NCBI GenBank assembly: GCA_964390645.1
Contig: CAYMLL010000177.1
Location: 1 to 15,758, forward strand
Reading direction: 5' to 3'
Source of the DNA: CAYMLL01 sp964390645
Lineage (GTDB): Bacteria; Planctomycetota; UBA8108
Length of the DNA stretch: 15,758 nucleotides
Each line of letters starts with the position of its first letter. Position 1 is the stretch's first letter. A model generated the notes under the pieces. The model was given only the letters and a program-made list of their open reading frames with translations. It did not search any database and was not told where the DNA came from. A program made the position numbers and the translations under genes. This document shows, piece by piece, positions 6,705 through 14,448 of this stretch.

Positions 6705-8092
6705 GCGACCGTCCGGGTGGTCCTTCGCTCGGGGAGGATGGGGCCACGGTGGGCGGGGACATCCGCTCCGAGGGCGACGTCAACCTCTCGCCTCGCCGAG
6801 CGGAGTGGTCGCGAGCGCACATCGACGAAGAGACTCGAGCGCTGCTGGCCGAGGACGCGCGCCTCTTCCTCCACCAGTCGCTTTCGACCCCGTGCCTGGA
6901 TGTGCTGGGCTCGGCGGAGGGTATCTGGATTGAGGATCTTGCCGGCCGTCGCTGGATGGACTTTCACGGCAACAACGTCCATCAGGTCGGATTCGGTCAT
7001 CCGAAGGTCGTCGAGGCGATCCGGAATCAGCTCGAGAGGCTGCCGTTCTGCACGCGGCGTTTCACGAACGAGACGGCGATTCGACTGGCACGGAGGCTGA
7101 CCGACCTGGCGCCCGGTGACCTGGACCGCGTGCTCTTCGCTCCGGGAGGCACGAGCGCGATCGGCATGGCGCTCAAGCTGGCGCGAGCAGTCACCGGTCG
7201 GCACAAGACCGTCTCGATGTGGGACTCCTTCCACGGCGCATCGCTGGACGCGATCTCGATCGGTGGTGAGGCCGCCTTTCGCCGGGATGCCGGGCCGCTG
7301 CTCCCCGGCTGCGAGCACGTCCCGCCGCCGGACTCGTATCGCTGTGTCTGGGACTGTGGCGGCGACTGCACGCTGAAGTGCGCCGACTACATCGACTACG
7401 TCCTCCGGAAGGAGGGCGACGTCGCGGCGGTCATCGCCGAGACGGTGCGCTCGACGCCCTTCGTACCGGCCCCCGACTACTGGCGGACCGTGCGTGCGGC
7501 GTGCGACCGTCACGGCGCGCTCTTGATACTCGACGAGATCCCGAACTGTCTCGGACGCACCGGCAAGATGTTCGGCTGCGAGCACTACGAGGTCGTTCCG
7601 GACATGCTCGTGATCGGCAAGGGGCTCGGGGGTGGAGTCTTTCCGCTGGCCGCGTTGATCGTGCGTGAGGAGCTGAACGTCGCTGCGGGGCGTGCGCTCG
7701 GCCACTACACACACGAGAAGAGTCCCGTCGCTTGCGCCGCGGCGCTGGCGGCGCTCGAGGTCATCGAGGAGGAAGGCCTCGTGGAGAACGCTCGCCTCGT
7801 GGGGGAGATGGCGCTCGACAGGTTGCGCCGGGTGGCAGAGCGTCAGCCGCTCATCGGTGACGTCCGAGGCCTGGGGCTGCTGCTCGGCGTCGAGCTCGTC
7901 TGCGACCGTGCGACGCGCACACGCGCGGTCGAGGAGGCCGAGCAGGTGATGTACGCCGCGCTGTCCCGGGGGCTCTCCTTCAAGGTGACGATGGGCAACG
8001 TCCTGACGCTGACGCCGGCGCTGACCATCACCATGGAGGAGATGCAGAGCGCGCTCGAGATTCTCGAGGAGAGCATCGCGACTCTCGGGTGA
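6701..8092 (+). CDS. Class-III aminotransferase-fold PLP enzyme, PbfA-like
   Basis: The product has 463 residues with the fold-type I, class-III aminotransferase pattern. G-G-T-S-A-I-G-M-A-L-K-L-A-R (149-162) is the cofactor phosphate region, Asp278 lies in L-I-L-D-E-I, and Lys307 in V-I-G-K-G-L-G-G-G is the expected Schiff-base lysine. Characteristic stretches are E-G-D-V-N-L-S-P-R-R (24-33), F-L-H-Q-S-L-S-T-P-C (56-65) and H-G-N-N-V-H-Q-V-G-F-G-H-P (89-101). From memory these resemble (R)-1-hydroxy-2-aminoethylphosphonate ammonia-lyases (PbfA) more than ordinary transaminases, but I could not run an alignment. No phosphonate gene is visible nearby. GTG 6701 overlaps the previous stop (GTGA), which suggests translational coupling. 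GTG 6749, preceded by GGGGAGG at 6731-6737, is a serious alternative that would remove 16 poorly ordered residues. A Cys-rich insert, C-V-W-D-C-G-G-D-C-T-L-K-C (215-227), is unusual for transaminases. Class is sure, substrate is not. Confidence 0.8.
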   Translation: MSDRPGGPSLGEDGATVGGDIRSEGDVNLSPRRAEWSRAHIDEETRALLAEDARLFLHQSLSTPCLDVLGSAEGIWIEDLAGRRWMDFHGNNVHQVGFGHPKVVEAIRNQLERLPFCTRRFTNETAIRLARRLTDLAPGDLDRVLFAPGGTSAIGMALKLARAVTGRHKTVSMWDSFHGASLDAISIGGEAAFRRDAGPLLPGCEHVPPPDSYRCVWDCGGDCTLKCADYIDYVLRKEGDVAAVIAETVRSTPFVPAPDYWRTVRAACDRHGALLILDEIPNCLGRTGKMFGCEHYEVVPDMLVIGKGLGGGVFPLAALIVREELNVAAGRALGHYTHEKSPVACAAALAALEVIEEEGLVENARLVGEMALDRLRRVAERQPLIGDVRGLGLLLGVELVCDRATRTRAVEEAEQVMYAALSRGLSFKVTMGNVLTLTPALTITMEEMQSALEILEESIATLG

Positions 8093-8131
8093 GTGTCCCT
8101 CCGTCCCCGGGCCGCCGTTGGTGGGCGACTC

Positions 8132-9106
8132 TCAGCGTTTCTTCATCTTGAACTCGACCTTGAACTCGCCGGTGGGCGCGACGCCGGTGAGGTGTATGCA
8201 GAGCTCGATGTTGCCGGTTGCGTCTGCTTTGCCCTCGAAGGCCGACGGGAGAAGCTTCCACGGCCCCTTGCCGATGCGCCACTGTAGACAGCCCATATTG
8301 CGGCTGTTCCAGCTGTGGTTGCTGATGCCCGCCGGGCCGAATGCCTGGCCCTGCCACATCATCGATCCGGACGGAGTGAGCGTGAAGCGCTGCTTCTTCT
8401 TCACCTGGAGCTTCGTGTCGAGGAGGCCTTTCGAGCCCTCCATGTGCTGCGAGTTGACCTTGAAGACCCTCTGGATCACGAGGTCGCCGTAGGCGATGTG
8501 CCGGATGTCGCTGATCGGAATCGTCAGCTTCAGGCGGCCGCGCTCGATGCGCAGGGTCTTGTCAAGGATGTGTCCCTTGATCGTGAAGCGCTTCGTGACG
8601 ATCTCATCGCGGTCGTCGAGGTAGACGCCTTCGACGTTCTCGAAGCTCTCCTGGATCTCGGCGAGCGGGGCGGCGATCTCCTTGTCCTCGGCGACCTTCC
8701 GGGCGTCCGAGACGAGAAGGTAAGCTCCGTGTCCGAGTGCGGTGATCGCCTTCACGACATTCTCGTTTCTCGGATCCTTGCGCAGAGATGTGAGTAGCGT
8801 CGTGAAGCGCACGGTGTCTTCGCGGCTCAGTCGCGGATGGAATCTCACCCGGACGATCTCCTCGAACGGCACGGTGAGCTCGCCGTATCTTGTCAGCACG
8901 TTGAGGCGCTTCTCCGCGAGCGATCCGACGATCGCCTGGCCGCCGGCCAGCGCGAAGGTCGGGGGGGAGCGTGTTGTCGCCTCCGTCTTCTCGGTGCTCC
9001 GGCCCGGCCCGGCGCTCTCCTGGGCGCGGACGTGGGGCAGCGCCGTGACAGCAAGCAGCGGGGCGAGCCGCCGAAGAGCGGTCAGCAAAGCAGGGCGATT
9101 CGACAT
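8132..9106 (-). CDS. Secreted hypothetical protein with a duplicated beta-rich module
   Basis: The product has 324 residues. Residues 1-28 form a signal peptide ending R-A-Q, with basic R11-R12 and a hydrophobic core from L13. Two similar modules follow. Residues about 50-91 read A-L-A-G-G-Q-A-I-V-G-S-L, then Y-G-E-L-T-V-P-F-E-E-I-V-R-V. Residues about 172-207 read F-T-I-K-G-H-I-L, then G-R-L-K-L-T-I-P-I-S-D-I-R-H-I. The pattern (a strand with G-x-L/I, a strand ending in T-(V/I)-P, then an I-x-x-I strand) is common in uncharacterised secreted planctomycete proteins. A helical stretch (about 95-160) separates the copies. The C-terminal part (about 225-324) has further beta strands and is not recognised. 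ATG 9106 has GGAG a suitable distance upstream. The gene follows the deacetylase on the same strand after 64 bases, so it may be the last gene of that unit. Its function is unknown. Confidence 0.7.
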   Translation of the reverse strand: MSNRPALLTALRRLAPLLAVTALPHVRAQESAGPGRSTEKTEATTRSPPTFALAGGQAIVGSLAEKRLNVLTRYGELTVPFEEIVRVRFHPRLSREDTVRFTTLLTSLRKDPRNENVVKAITALGHGAYLLVSDARKVAEDKEIAAPLAEIQESFENVEGVYLDDRDEIVTKRFTIKGHILDKTLRIERGRLKLTIPISDIRHIAYGDLVIQRVFKVNSQHMEGSKGLLDTKLQVKKKQRFTLTPSGSMMWQGQAFGPAGISNHSWNSRNMGCLQWRIGKGPWKLLPSAFEGKADATGNIELCIHLTGVAPTGEFKVEFKMKKR

Positions 9107-9170
9107 CCAGAGGCTCTCCGGGGATCGCTCGTCGTTCCGGTAGAAGGCCTCTTCATGCTAACTGTCGGGC

Positions 9171-10115
9171 TCAGCCCACGCAATCGACGCTCAACGGCAC
9201 CTCGAAGCTCCGCTGCGGTGGGTACAACTTCAGGACCTCGCTCATCGTCCCGAAACGGAAGCGCGTCAACAGCTTCTCGAGCTTGCGCTCCGTTGACCTC
9301 AGCCCGGTGTAGTGTCTCAGACGGGACTTCAGCGGCCCGTGAAGACGCGGCTGGAGCGGGTCCAGCTCCCAGGGATGGAGGTAGACAACGCCTGGCTGGC
9401 GGTCGACCCGATGCACGTGCTCGAGGGCACGGCGGGAGTAGAAGGAGGGGAAGATGCGGAGGTAGCCGCCACCGGGTCCGGGGAGATTTCGACCGAACTT
9501 GCGGACGGTGGTCATCGGGAACTCGATGATGTCGGCACCACTCGCGAGACGGGCGTTGACCGCGAATCGAGGAAACCCGTCGAAGCCGTAGATGTCGTGT
9601 CGGATCGGGAAGACGCTCGAGTCGATGGTGAAGCCCAGCTCGCCGAGCACGTCGAGCGCCCAGGCCGAATGCGGCGTGATCGAGTAGCACGGCGCTCGGT
9701 AGGCGCGGACGGGCACGCCGGCGACGTCCTCGATCACGTGGATCGCTTTCTCGGTGTCGGCGCGGAACTCGTCGGGCGTCAGCGTGTAGATCAGCCGGTG
9801 CCAGTAGCTGTGGCAGCCGATCTCGTGACCGCGGTGGACGATCTCCTTGACGAGGCGCGGGCACCGGTGCGCGATCCAGCCGAGCGTGAAGAAGGTGCCC
9901 TTCACGTCGTGACGGTCGAAGAGATCGAGGACGCGCATCGTGCTCGACTCGACCCGCAGATCGTAGCGGCCCCAGTTCTCTTGACCGATGACGGAGCGAA
10001 ATGCCTCGACCTGGAAGTAGTCCTCGACGTCGACCGTCAGCGCGTTGATGATCTCTCGCGGCGAGTCGTCGCTCGACCGCGCGTCTCCTTGACTGGTGCT
10101 CGGGTGCGCGCTCAT
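9171..10115 (-). CDS. XrtA-type polysaccharide deacetylase (NodB-like)
   Basis: The product has 314 residues of the carbohydrate-esterase 4 fold. The N-terminal signature A-L-T-V-D-V-E-D-Y-F-Q-V-E-A-F (25-39) is typical of deacetylases that accompany the XrtA exosortase system (PEP-CTERM type). Metal-binding and catalytic motifs are D29 and D32, then G-H-E-I-G-C-H-S-Y-W-H with H102 and H106, then Y-R-A-P-C-Y-S (139-145), and Y-L-H-P-W-E-L-D-P with H247. No signal peptide is seen. Such enzymes are thought to remove acetyl groups from a nascent exopolysaccharide. The start, ATG 10115, lies six bases after the stop of the glycosyltransferase gene, so the two are surely co-transcribed. The Shine-Dalgarno match is weak, consistent with coupling. 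No exosortase or PEP-CTERM protein is visible in the window. Confidence 0.87.
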   Translation of the reverse strand: MSAHPSTSQGDARSSDDSPREIINALTVDVEDYFQVEAFRSVIGQENWGRYDLRVESSTMRVLDLFDRHDVKGTFFTLGWIAHRCPRLVKEIVHRGHEIGCHSYWHRLIYTLTPDEFRADTEKAIHVIEDVAGVPVRAYRAPCYSITPHSAWALDVLGELGFTIDSSVFPIRHDIYGFDGFPRFAVNARLASGADIIEFPMTTVRKFGRNLPGPGGGYLRIFPSFYSRRALEHVHRVDRQPGVVYLHPWELDPLQPRLHGPLKSRLRHYTGLRSTERKLEKLLTRFRFGTMSEVLKLYPPQRSFEVPLSVDCVG

Positions 10116-10121
10116 CGCGAT

Positions 10122-11543
10122 CTATCTGGCGCCGCCATTGTAGAGCACGGTCCGGATCGTGTTGAGGACGATCAGGCAGTCGAATCCGAGCGACATGTGC
10201 TTGATGTAGTAGAGGTCGTAGCGCAGCTTCTCCTCGGTGCTCTCGACGGACCCGCCGTAGTGGAACGCTACCTGCGCCCAGCCGGTGACACCAGGTCGCA
10301 CGAGGTGTCGTTGTGAGTAGTGCGGGATCTCCTTGACGAGCTGCTCGACGAATTCTGGACGCTCCGGACGCGGCCCGACGAAGCTCATGTCGCCGCGCAG
10401 CACGTTGAAGATCTGTGGCAGCTCGTCGATGCGGGTCTCGCGCATGATCCGTCCCCATCCGGTCACACGGGGATCGTTCTTCTGCGCCCAGGTAGCACCG
10501 TTCTTCTCGGCGTCGACGCACATCGAGCGGAATTTCAACAGCGTGAACGAGTTGCCACCCTGGCCGGTGCGCGTCTGCCGGTACAGGACAGGGCCGCGTG
10601 AGGAGAGCTTGATGATGATCGCCGCGAGGACCATCACGGGGATCGCCGGCAGCAGCAACAGCAGCGCCATGGACTTCTCGAAGATCGACTTCGTCATCCA
10701 GCGGAACTGGGTCATCACGAGATTGCCGCGATAGAGGAAGTCCAGTGGAGTGAAGTCCTCCAGGAGCACACGGCGCGCGATGGACTCGTAGAACTCACCG
10801 ATATACAGGACGCGAACTCCCGAGAGCTTGCAGGTGATCAGGTAGTCGGTCGGCAGTCGGGGGCTGTTTCGGGGCAGCGAGATGATGATCGTGTCCACGT
10901 CGTGAGAATCGACGAAGTCACGGATCTGGCCGATCATCCCGGCGATGGGACAGCCGTGGACGTCGCCCCCGACCCGGGTTTCATCCGTGTCGAGCGCAGC
11001 GACGAAGTGGCAGACGTCTCCGTGTCCTCCCTTTCGCGCCTCCCTGATGGTCTCCACCGTCCTCGGCCCGGTTCCGAGGACGATCACGTTTCCGAGAGGG
11101 GGGCGGTCGGAGAACAACCGCAGGATCAAGAATCGCTCGATGGCCACCAGCGACACGAACTGAAGGAAGACGACGCATATGCTGTAGGGCGCCATCGTGA
11201 ACTGCTCTCCCACGCCCAGCTGGAAGACGACGTAGGAGGGCGCCACCAGGGCCACGCTGAACGCGAGAGCGCGTCCGAACTGGCGGAAGAGGTCCCGGCC
11301 ACTGTAGATCGTCTCGCGAGAGTAGAGGCCGAAGCTCCAGAAGCTGAACTGCACCGCCGCCGTGTTGAACAACGCGCACGCCGCGAGGATGATCGAGTGC
11401 GCCTGCGCGAGCACTCCTGTCGAGAACTCGCCGACGAATCGAGGGAAGGGCCACGACCAGAAGAGGAGGTTGAGCGCGACGATTTCGAAGCAGACCGTCG
11501 CCGCGATCCGTGGAGTGAACGAATGACGAACGACCGACAGCAT
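10122..11543 (-). CDS. Polyprenyl glycosylphosphotransferase (exopolysaccharide priming sugar transferase, XrtA type)
   Basis: The product has 473 residues. Its N-terminal half carries about four membrane helices (around 12-30, 45-65, 92-110, 117-139), followed by a nucleotide-binding-like domain with V-I-V-L-G-T-G-P (153-160). A further hydrophobic helix (289-311) precedes the bacterial sugar transferase domain, which has L-K-F-R-S-M (336-341), E-T-R-I-D-E-L-P-Q (369-377), F-V-G-P-R-P-E-R-P-E-F (388-398) and R-P-G-V-T-G-W-A-Q-V (416-425). These enzymes transfer a sugar-1-phosphate from a nucleotide sugar to undecaprenyl phosphate, the first step of exopolysaccharide assembly at the inner membrane. 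The overall pattern and the partner deacetylase fit the XrtA-associated branch rather than WcaJ/WbaP in general. ATG 11543 has GGGAGGGAAGG upstream. It is 211 bases from the Bat-like gene, so it may have its own promoter, but I found none that is convincing. Confidence 0.88.
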   Translation of the reverse strand: MLSVVRHSFTPRIAATVCFEIVALNLLFWSWPFPRFVGEFSTGVLAQAHSIILAACALFNTAAVQFSFWSFGLYSRETIYSGRDLFRQFGRALAFSVALVAPSYVVFQLGVGEQFTMAPYSICVVFLQFVSLVAIERFLILRLFSDRPPLGNVIVLGTGPRTVETIREARKGGHGDVCHFVAALDTDETRVGGDVHGCPIAGMIGQIRDFVDSHDVDTIIISLPRNSPRLPTDYLITCKLSGVRVLYIGEFYESIARRVLLEDFTPLDFLYRGNLVMTQFRWMTKSIFEKSMALLLLLPAIPVMVLAAIIIKLSSRGPVLYRQTRTGQGGNSFTLLKFRSMCVDAEKNGATWAQKNDPRVTGWGRIMRETRIDELPQIFNVLRGDMSFVGPRPERPEFVEQLVKEIPHYSQRHLVRPGVTGWAQVAFHYGGSVESTEEKLRYDLYYIKHMSLGFDCLIVLNTIRTVLYNGGAR

Positions 11544-11754
11544 GATCCGGAGACCTTCCCTCCCGAGGCGGTCGACTTGCGGCGACCGCGGTGATCGAGG
11601 ACGGGAGACCGGTAGCTGGCCTCTCTCCGCCGGAAAAGAGTACCATCCACGACCGATTGCGCTATCGACGTGGAATACCGGCCCTTACCGGGTCCCGACT
11701 CCCCCTCGCTCGTTCCTGGAACCCGCGTCCTCAGCCGTCTTCTGACCCCACGGG
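11544..11754. other. Intergenic gap between the Bat-like and exopolysaccharide genes
   Basis: This 211-base stretch holds no credible gene. A perfect short palindrome GTTCC-T-GGAAC lies at 11712-11722, and a possible imperfect hairpin in the minus-strand transcript lies around 11608-11625. Neither is followed by a T-run. I see no convincing promoter or terminator, although one of each would be expected if the two gene groups are separate units. Confidence 0.4.
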
Positions 11755-12609
11755 TCAGTCGTCTTCCGGCGCCACGCGCTCCAACGCGCTTCGTGGCACC
11801 CAGGAATCCGTGCCGTCCAGCAGACGGACCTGCAGCCAGCCGTTCTCGGACTTTCCGCGGAGCTCGACCTCTGTCCCCGGTGGGAAGGCGAGGGTGCTTT
11901 CGTCGCGGCCGTGTTGCGTGTGCGAGGGCTGGTACTGCTCGCCGGGACCGGTTCGGCCTTGCGCGTCGAGGACGACGACCGCTGCGCGTGTCGGGCTCTT
12001 TGTCAGGCCCTCGTGTGCCAGAGAGATCAGGAACGCCGTGGACACGGTGAGGCTGACGTAGCCGAGCATGGCGAGGGGACCATTCCACGCGGAGCGCTTG
12101 CGCAGCAGGATCTCCGCCGCGAAGAGAACCCATGCGAGCGGAAAGAGGATCGAGCCGAGGAAGTACCGCAGGTGAAAGTTGCGCTCGCGGTGCCAGAACA
12201 GGAGCGAGTCCGCCAGCGATGCTGCCGTCTCGTCGCGTGCCGACACCGGCAGCTTCTCACGCAGATGGTCGAGGCCTTCGCGCGCCCGCGCATTGCCGGG
12301 GTCGGCCGCGAGCGCGCGTCGATAGAAGAGCACCGCTTCTCCGTTGGCACCCGCGAACGCGAAGCTGTTCGCCGCGTTCGTCAGCACCTCCGTGGAGACG
12401 AGTCCCGCCTTCCACGCGGCCACGAACTCCGCCGCGGCGGCGCGATAGCGTCGCGCGTTCGCCGCCCGGTCGCTCGGATGGTCCTTCCAGTGCACCACGG
12501 CCTCATCGAACTTCGCGAGTCCGAGTCGGAAGTGATCCTCGGGAGACGAGTCCGTGGGCGAGGCCGTGCACGGTGTCGTCAGCAGCGCGATGACCATGAC
12601 GCGTATCAA
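11755..12609 (-). CDS. BatE-like membrane protein with TPR and SH3 domains
   Basis: The product has 284 residues from the TTG chosen as start. It has a short signal-like N-terminus (M-I-R-V-M-V-I-A-L-L, probable cleavage after C-T-A), then TPR-type helices (about 24-120, with A-L-A-A-D-P-G-N-A-R-A-R closing a repeat). Two membrane helices follow (about 149-169 and 177-197), then a bacterial SH3-like domain (about 208-279) with the G-W-L-Q-V and W-V-P-R-S-A-L strands expected of that fold. TPR plus membrane plus SH3 directly after BatD is the arrangement of BatE in Bat aerotolerance-type operons. TTG 12609 overlaps the BatD stop (TTGA) and lies ten bases after GGAGG. TTG 12612 is also possible. 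ATG 12597 would be 22 bases from that ribosome site and would lose the only Arg of the signal peptide. It probably faces the periplasm. Confidence 0.75.
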   Translation of the reverse strand: MIRVMVIALLTTPCTASPTDSSPEDHFRLGLAKFDEAVVHWKDHPSDRAANARRYRAAAAEFVAAWKAGLVSTEVLTNAANSFAFAGANGEAVLFYRRALAADPGNARAREGLDHLREKLPVSARDETAASLADSLLFWHRERNFHLRYFLGSILFPLAWVLFAAEILLRKRSAWNGPLAMLGYVSLTVSTAFLISLAHEGLTKSPTRAAVVVLDAQGRTGPGEQYQPSHTQHGRDESTLAFPPGTEVELRGKSENGWLQVRLLDGTDSWVPRSALERVAPEDD

Positions 12610-14447
12610 CAACGCTCGACCTCCGTGAGGATCTCGACCGCCGAGCGCGCCAGCTCGCCACCCGGTCTTGACGCAGCGCCGAAGCGTCCGGCCAGAAGAA
12701 CCTCGAGGCAGTCGACGGCTCGCTTCGTAAGCTCGGTGTCGGCGCCTCTCTGCGACAGAACGGCTTGCAGCTGCTCGGGAGTGATCTCGCCCGGCGGCAT
12801 GGCGAAGCGGTCCCGGAAGAAACCCTGGTAGGCCGCCGACACGGCCTCGGGATCCCCGCTGGCGCTGGTGAGCGCGGCGCGCGCGGTCGACAGCGCTCGT
12901 CCCCGGGCGCGAAGCACCGGATCCTTGCGTCGAAATCGACGCAGGAGCAGCAGGGCGGCGAAGGCCAGTGGCGGCGCACCGAGGCCGATGAGGAAAGGCG
13001 CGTCGAGGAGTCGTCGGTGGACGACGAGTGACGGCACGGGCGCTCCGGTGTGCTGGAAGTTGGGTGGAACGCCGCTCTCCTCCACGACGAACGTCGTGGG
13101 CGACGTCGACTCCGACGATCTCGGGCTTGCGGGTCGACTCGGCCCGATCGCCGACTCGGCGCCGACCGTGTGTGCCGCGCTGACCTCGATCGGGATCGGT
13201 TTCGACAGCGCGTTCCTGTACTTGCGCTCCCACGGGTCGTAGTAGGGGAAGGGAAGCGCCGGAATCCGGGTGACGTCGTCGCGCAGCGCACGCACGACCT
13301 GGCGGAAGATCTTGGTGCCCTCGAAGATCTCGCCGGCGTCGACGTCACGGTTGACGCGGAAGTCCTTCGTCAGCGAAGCGATCTGCGTCCAGTCCGGCGC
13401 GGAGAGATCCTCCAGGATGCCGCTGCCCGTCACCGTGATCTCGAGCTGGATGGGATCAAAGGCTCGTACCTTCGTGTCCGTGGTCTCGACGGAGATCGTG
13501 TAGCGTCCGACGGCACCGGTGAATCCCGGCGGTTGACCCTGGCGGGGCAGGTCGTGAACCCGGTAGACGACGCTCTCGGAGCGGCCGCTGAAGGCTCTCT
13601 TTTCCGGCACGCGTACGACCCGGCCGAAGATATCCCGCCTTCGCACCTCGTTGCCCGTCGTGAGCTCCACCTTTGCCGTGGCCTTGCCCAGCTCGTAGGT
13701 GGTGGTCTTGCGAGGGACGACGTCGAAGGCGAAGACGAGAGTCGCGTAGGCGTGGCCGCTTTCCGTGACGTTGAAACCTCTCTGGACGATGAGCTCGTTG
13801 TCGCCGAGGCGTATGGTGCTGTCCGACACACCGGGAAGGCTCGCGATGGAGGTCGACTTCAGGTCGCCGTACTCCAGAACCGGCAAGTGGAGGTTCCGCA
13901 ATCCGTGCTCGCCGCCGTTGCGTCGGCCCGTGGGTCCCTCGTGGGGGAAGCTGATGGTGTAGACGACTCGAAACGGGGCGCCCACCGGGCCCCCGGAGGG
14001 CGTCACCTCGCAGTCGACGAGGATGCCGAGCGGGGGCTTGCGGTGAACCGCGAGCCGCAGCGTGTTGCTGACGAGAGGCTCGGCTCCGGAGCGTTCGACT
14101 CGCACCGGCCCGACCGTGAACACGCCGGTGCGCCCGGGTTCGGGCTTGACGGAGAACCGGTACGTGTGGCGTCTTTGCGAGGTGACACGGCCGTCCACGA
14201 GGGTTGTCGACTGGCTGACGCTCGGCCGCCCCGGGCCGGCGAGCCGCAGACCTTCGACCGGTGGCAGCGTGGGCGGTCCGGTGTTCCTGGTCGGGTCGAC
14301 GACTTGGACGTGCAGCTGTACGGGCTCGCCGTAGCTGATCGAGGACGTCAGCTCGATCAGCACGCGCGGGCCTTTCGCGGTCGGCTGCGCCGTCGCCGGG
14401 GATGCGACCAGAAGCGACATCAGGGACATGGCGCCGAGGGTCTTCAC
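12606..14447 (-). CDS. batD: BatD-like protein
   Basis: The product has 613 residues. A signal peptide (1-20, cleavage after A-T-A) is followed by a long series of immunoglobulin-like beta domains. These include I-S-Y-G-E-P-V-Q-L-H-V-Q-V (37-49), G-A-P-F-R-V-V-Y-T-I (156-165) and V-T-G-S-G-I-L-E-D-L (339-348), the last a typical BatD strand. A proline/serine-rich linker (about 430-470), one membrane helix (about 481-503) and a cytoplasmic helical tail follow. BatD is thought to work with the MoxR ATPase and BatA/BatB von Willebrand A proteins at the envelope; those genes are not in the window and would be expected beyond its right end. GTG 14447 is chosen because AAGGA lies eight bases upstream, it directly follows the stop of the preceding gene (TAG-C-GTG), and the signal peptide begins there. 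ATG 14495, inside the upstream gene, would add 16 residues rich in Arg. Confidence 0.82.
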   Translation of the reverse strand: MKTLGAMSLMSLLVASPATAQPTAKGPRVLIELTSSISYGEPVQLHVQVVDPTRNTGPPTLPPVEGLRLAGPGRPSVSQSTTLVDGRVTSQRRHTYRFSVKPEPGRTGVFTVGPVRVERSGAEPLVSNTLRLAVHRKPPLGILVDCEVTPSGGPVGAPFRVVYTISFPHEGPTGRRNGGEHGLRNLHLPVLEYGDLKSTSIASLPGVSDSTIRLGDNELIVQRGFNVTESGHAYATLVFAFDVVPRKTTTYELGKATAKVELTTGNEVRRRDIFGRVVRVPEKRAFSGRSESVVYRVHDLPRQGQPPGFTGAVGRYTISVETTDTKVRAFDPIQLEITVTGSGILEDLSAPDWTQIASLTKDFRVNRDVDAGEIFEGTKIFRQVVRALRDDVTRIPALPFPYYDPWERKYRNALSKPIPIEVSAAHTVGAESAIGPSRPASPRSSESTSPTTFVVEESGVPPNFQHTGAPVPSLVVHRRLLDAPFLIGLGAPPLAFAALLLLRRFRRKDPVLRARGRALSTARAALTSASGDPEAVSAAYQGFFRDRFAMPPGEITPEQLQAVLSQRGADTELTKRAVDCLEVLLAGRFGAASRPGGELARSAVEILTEVERC

Positions 14448-14448
14448 G

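Noticed and set aside
6674..7714. Minus-strand open frame opposite the PLP enzyme (346 codons)
   Set aside because: It has a composition typical of an antisense shadow. The plus-strand frame has the PLP lysine, the aspartate and the phosphate-binding motif.
9166..9182. Inverted repeat GGGCT-G-AGCCC at the deacetylase stop as a terminator
   Set aside because: The loop would be a single base and no T-run follows, so it does not form an intrinsic terminator.
9082..10521. Minus-strand open frame overlapping the deacetylase and the transferase in another frame
   Set aside because: It is extremely Arg-rich with no domain signature, and two well-recognised genes occupy the same strand in other frames.
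11712..11722. Palindrome GTTCC-T-GGAAC as a possible LexA-type operator
   Set aside because: It is only eleven bases, does not fit the spacing of known LexA boxes, and lies far from the start of the next gene. A chance palindrome is as likely.
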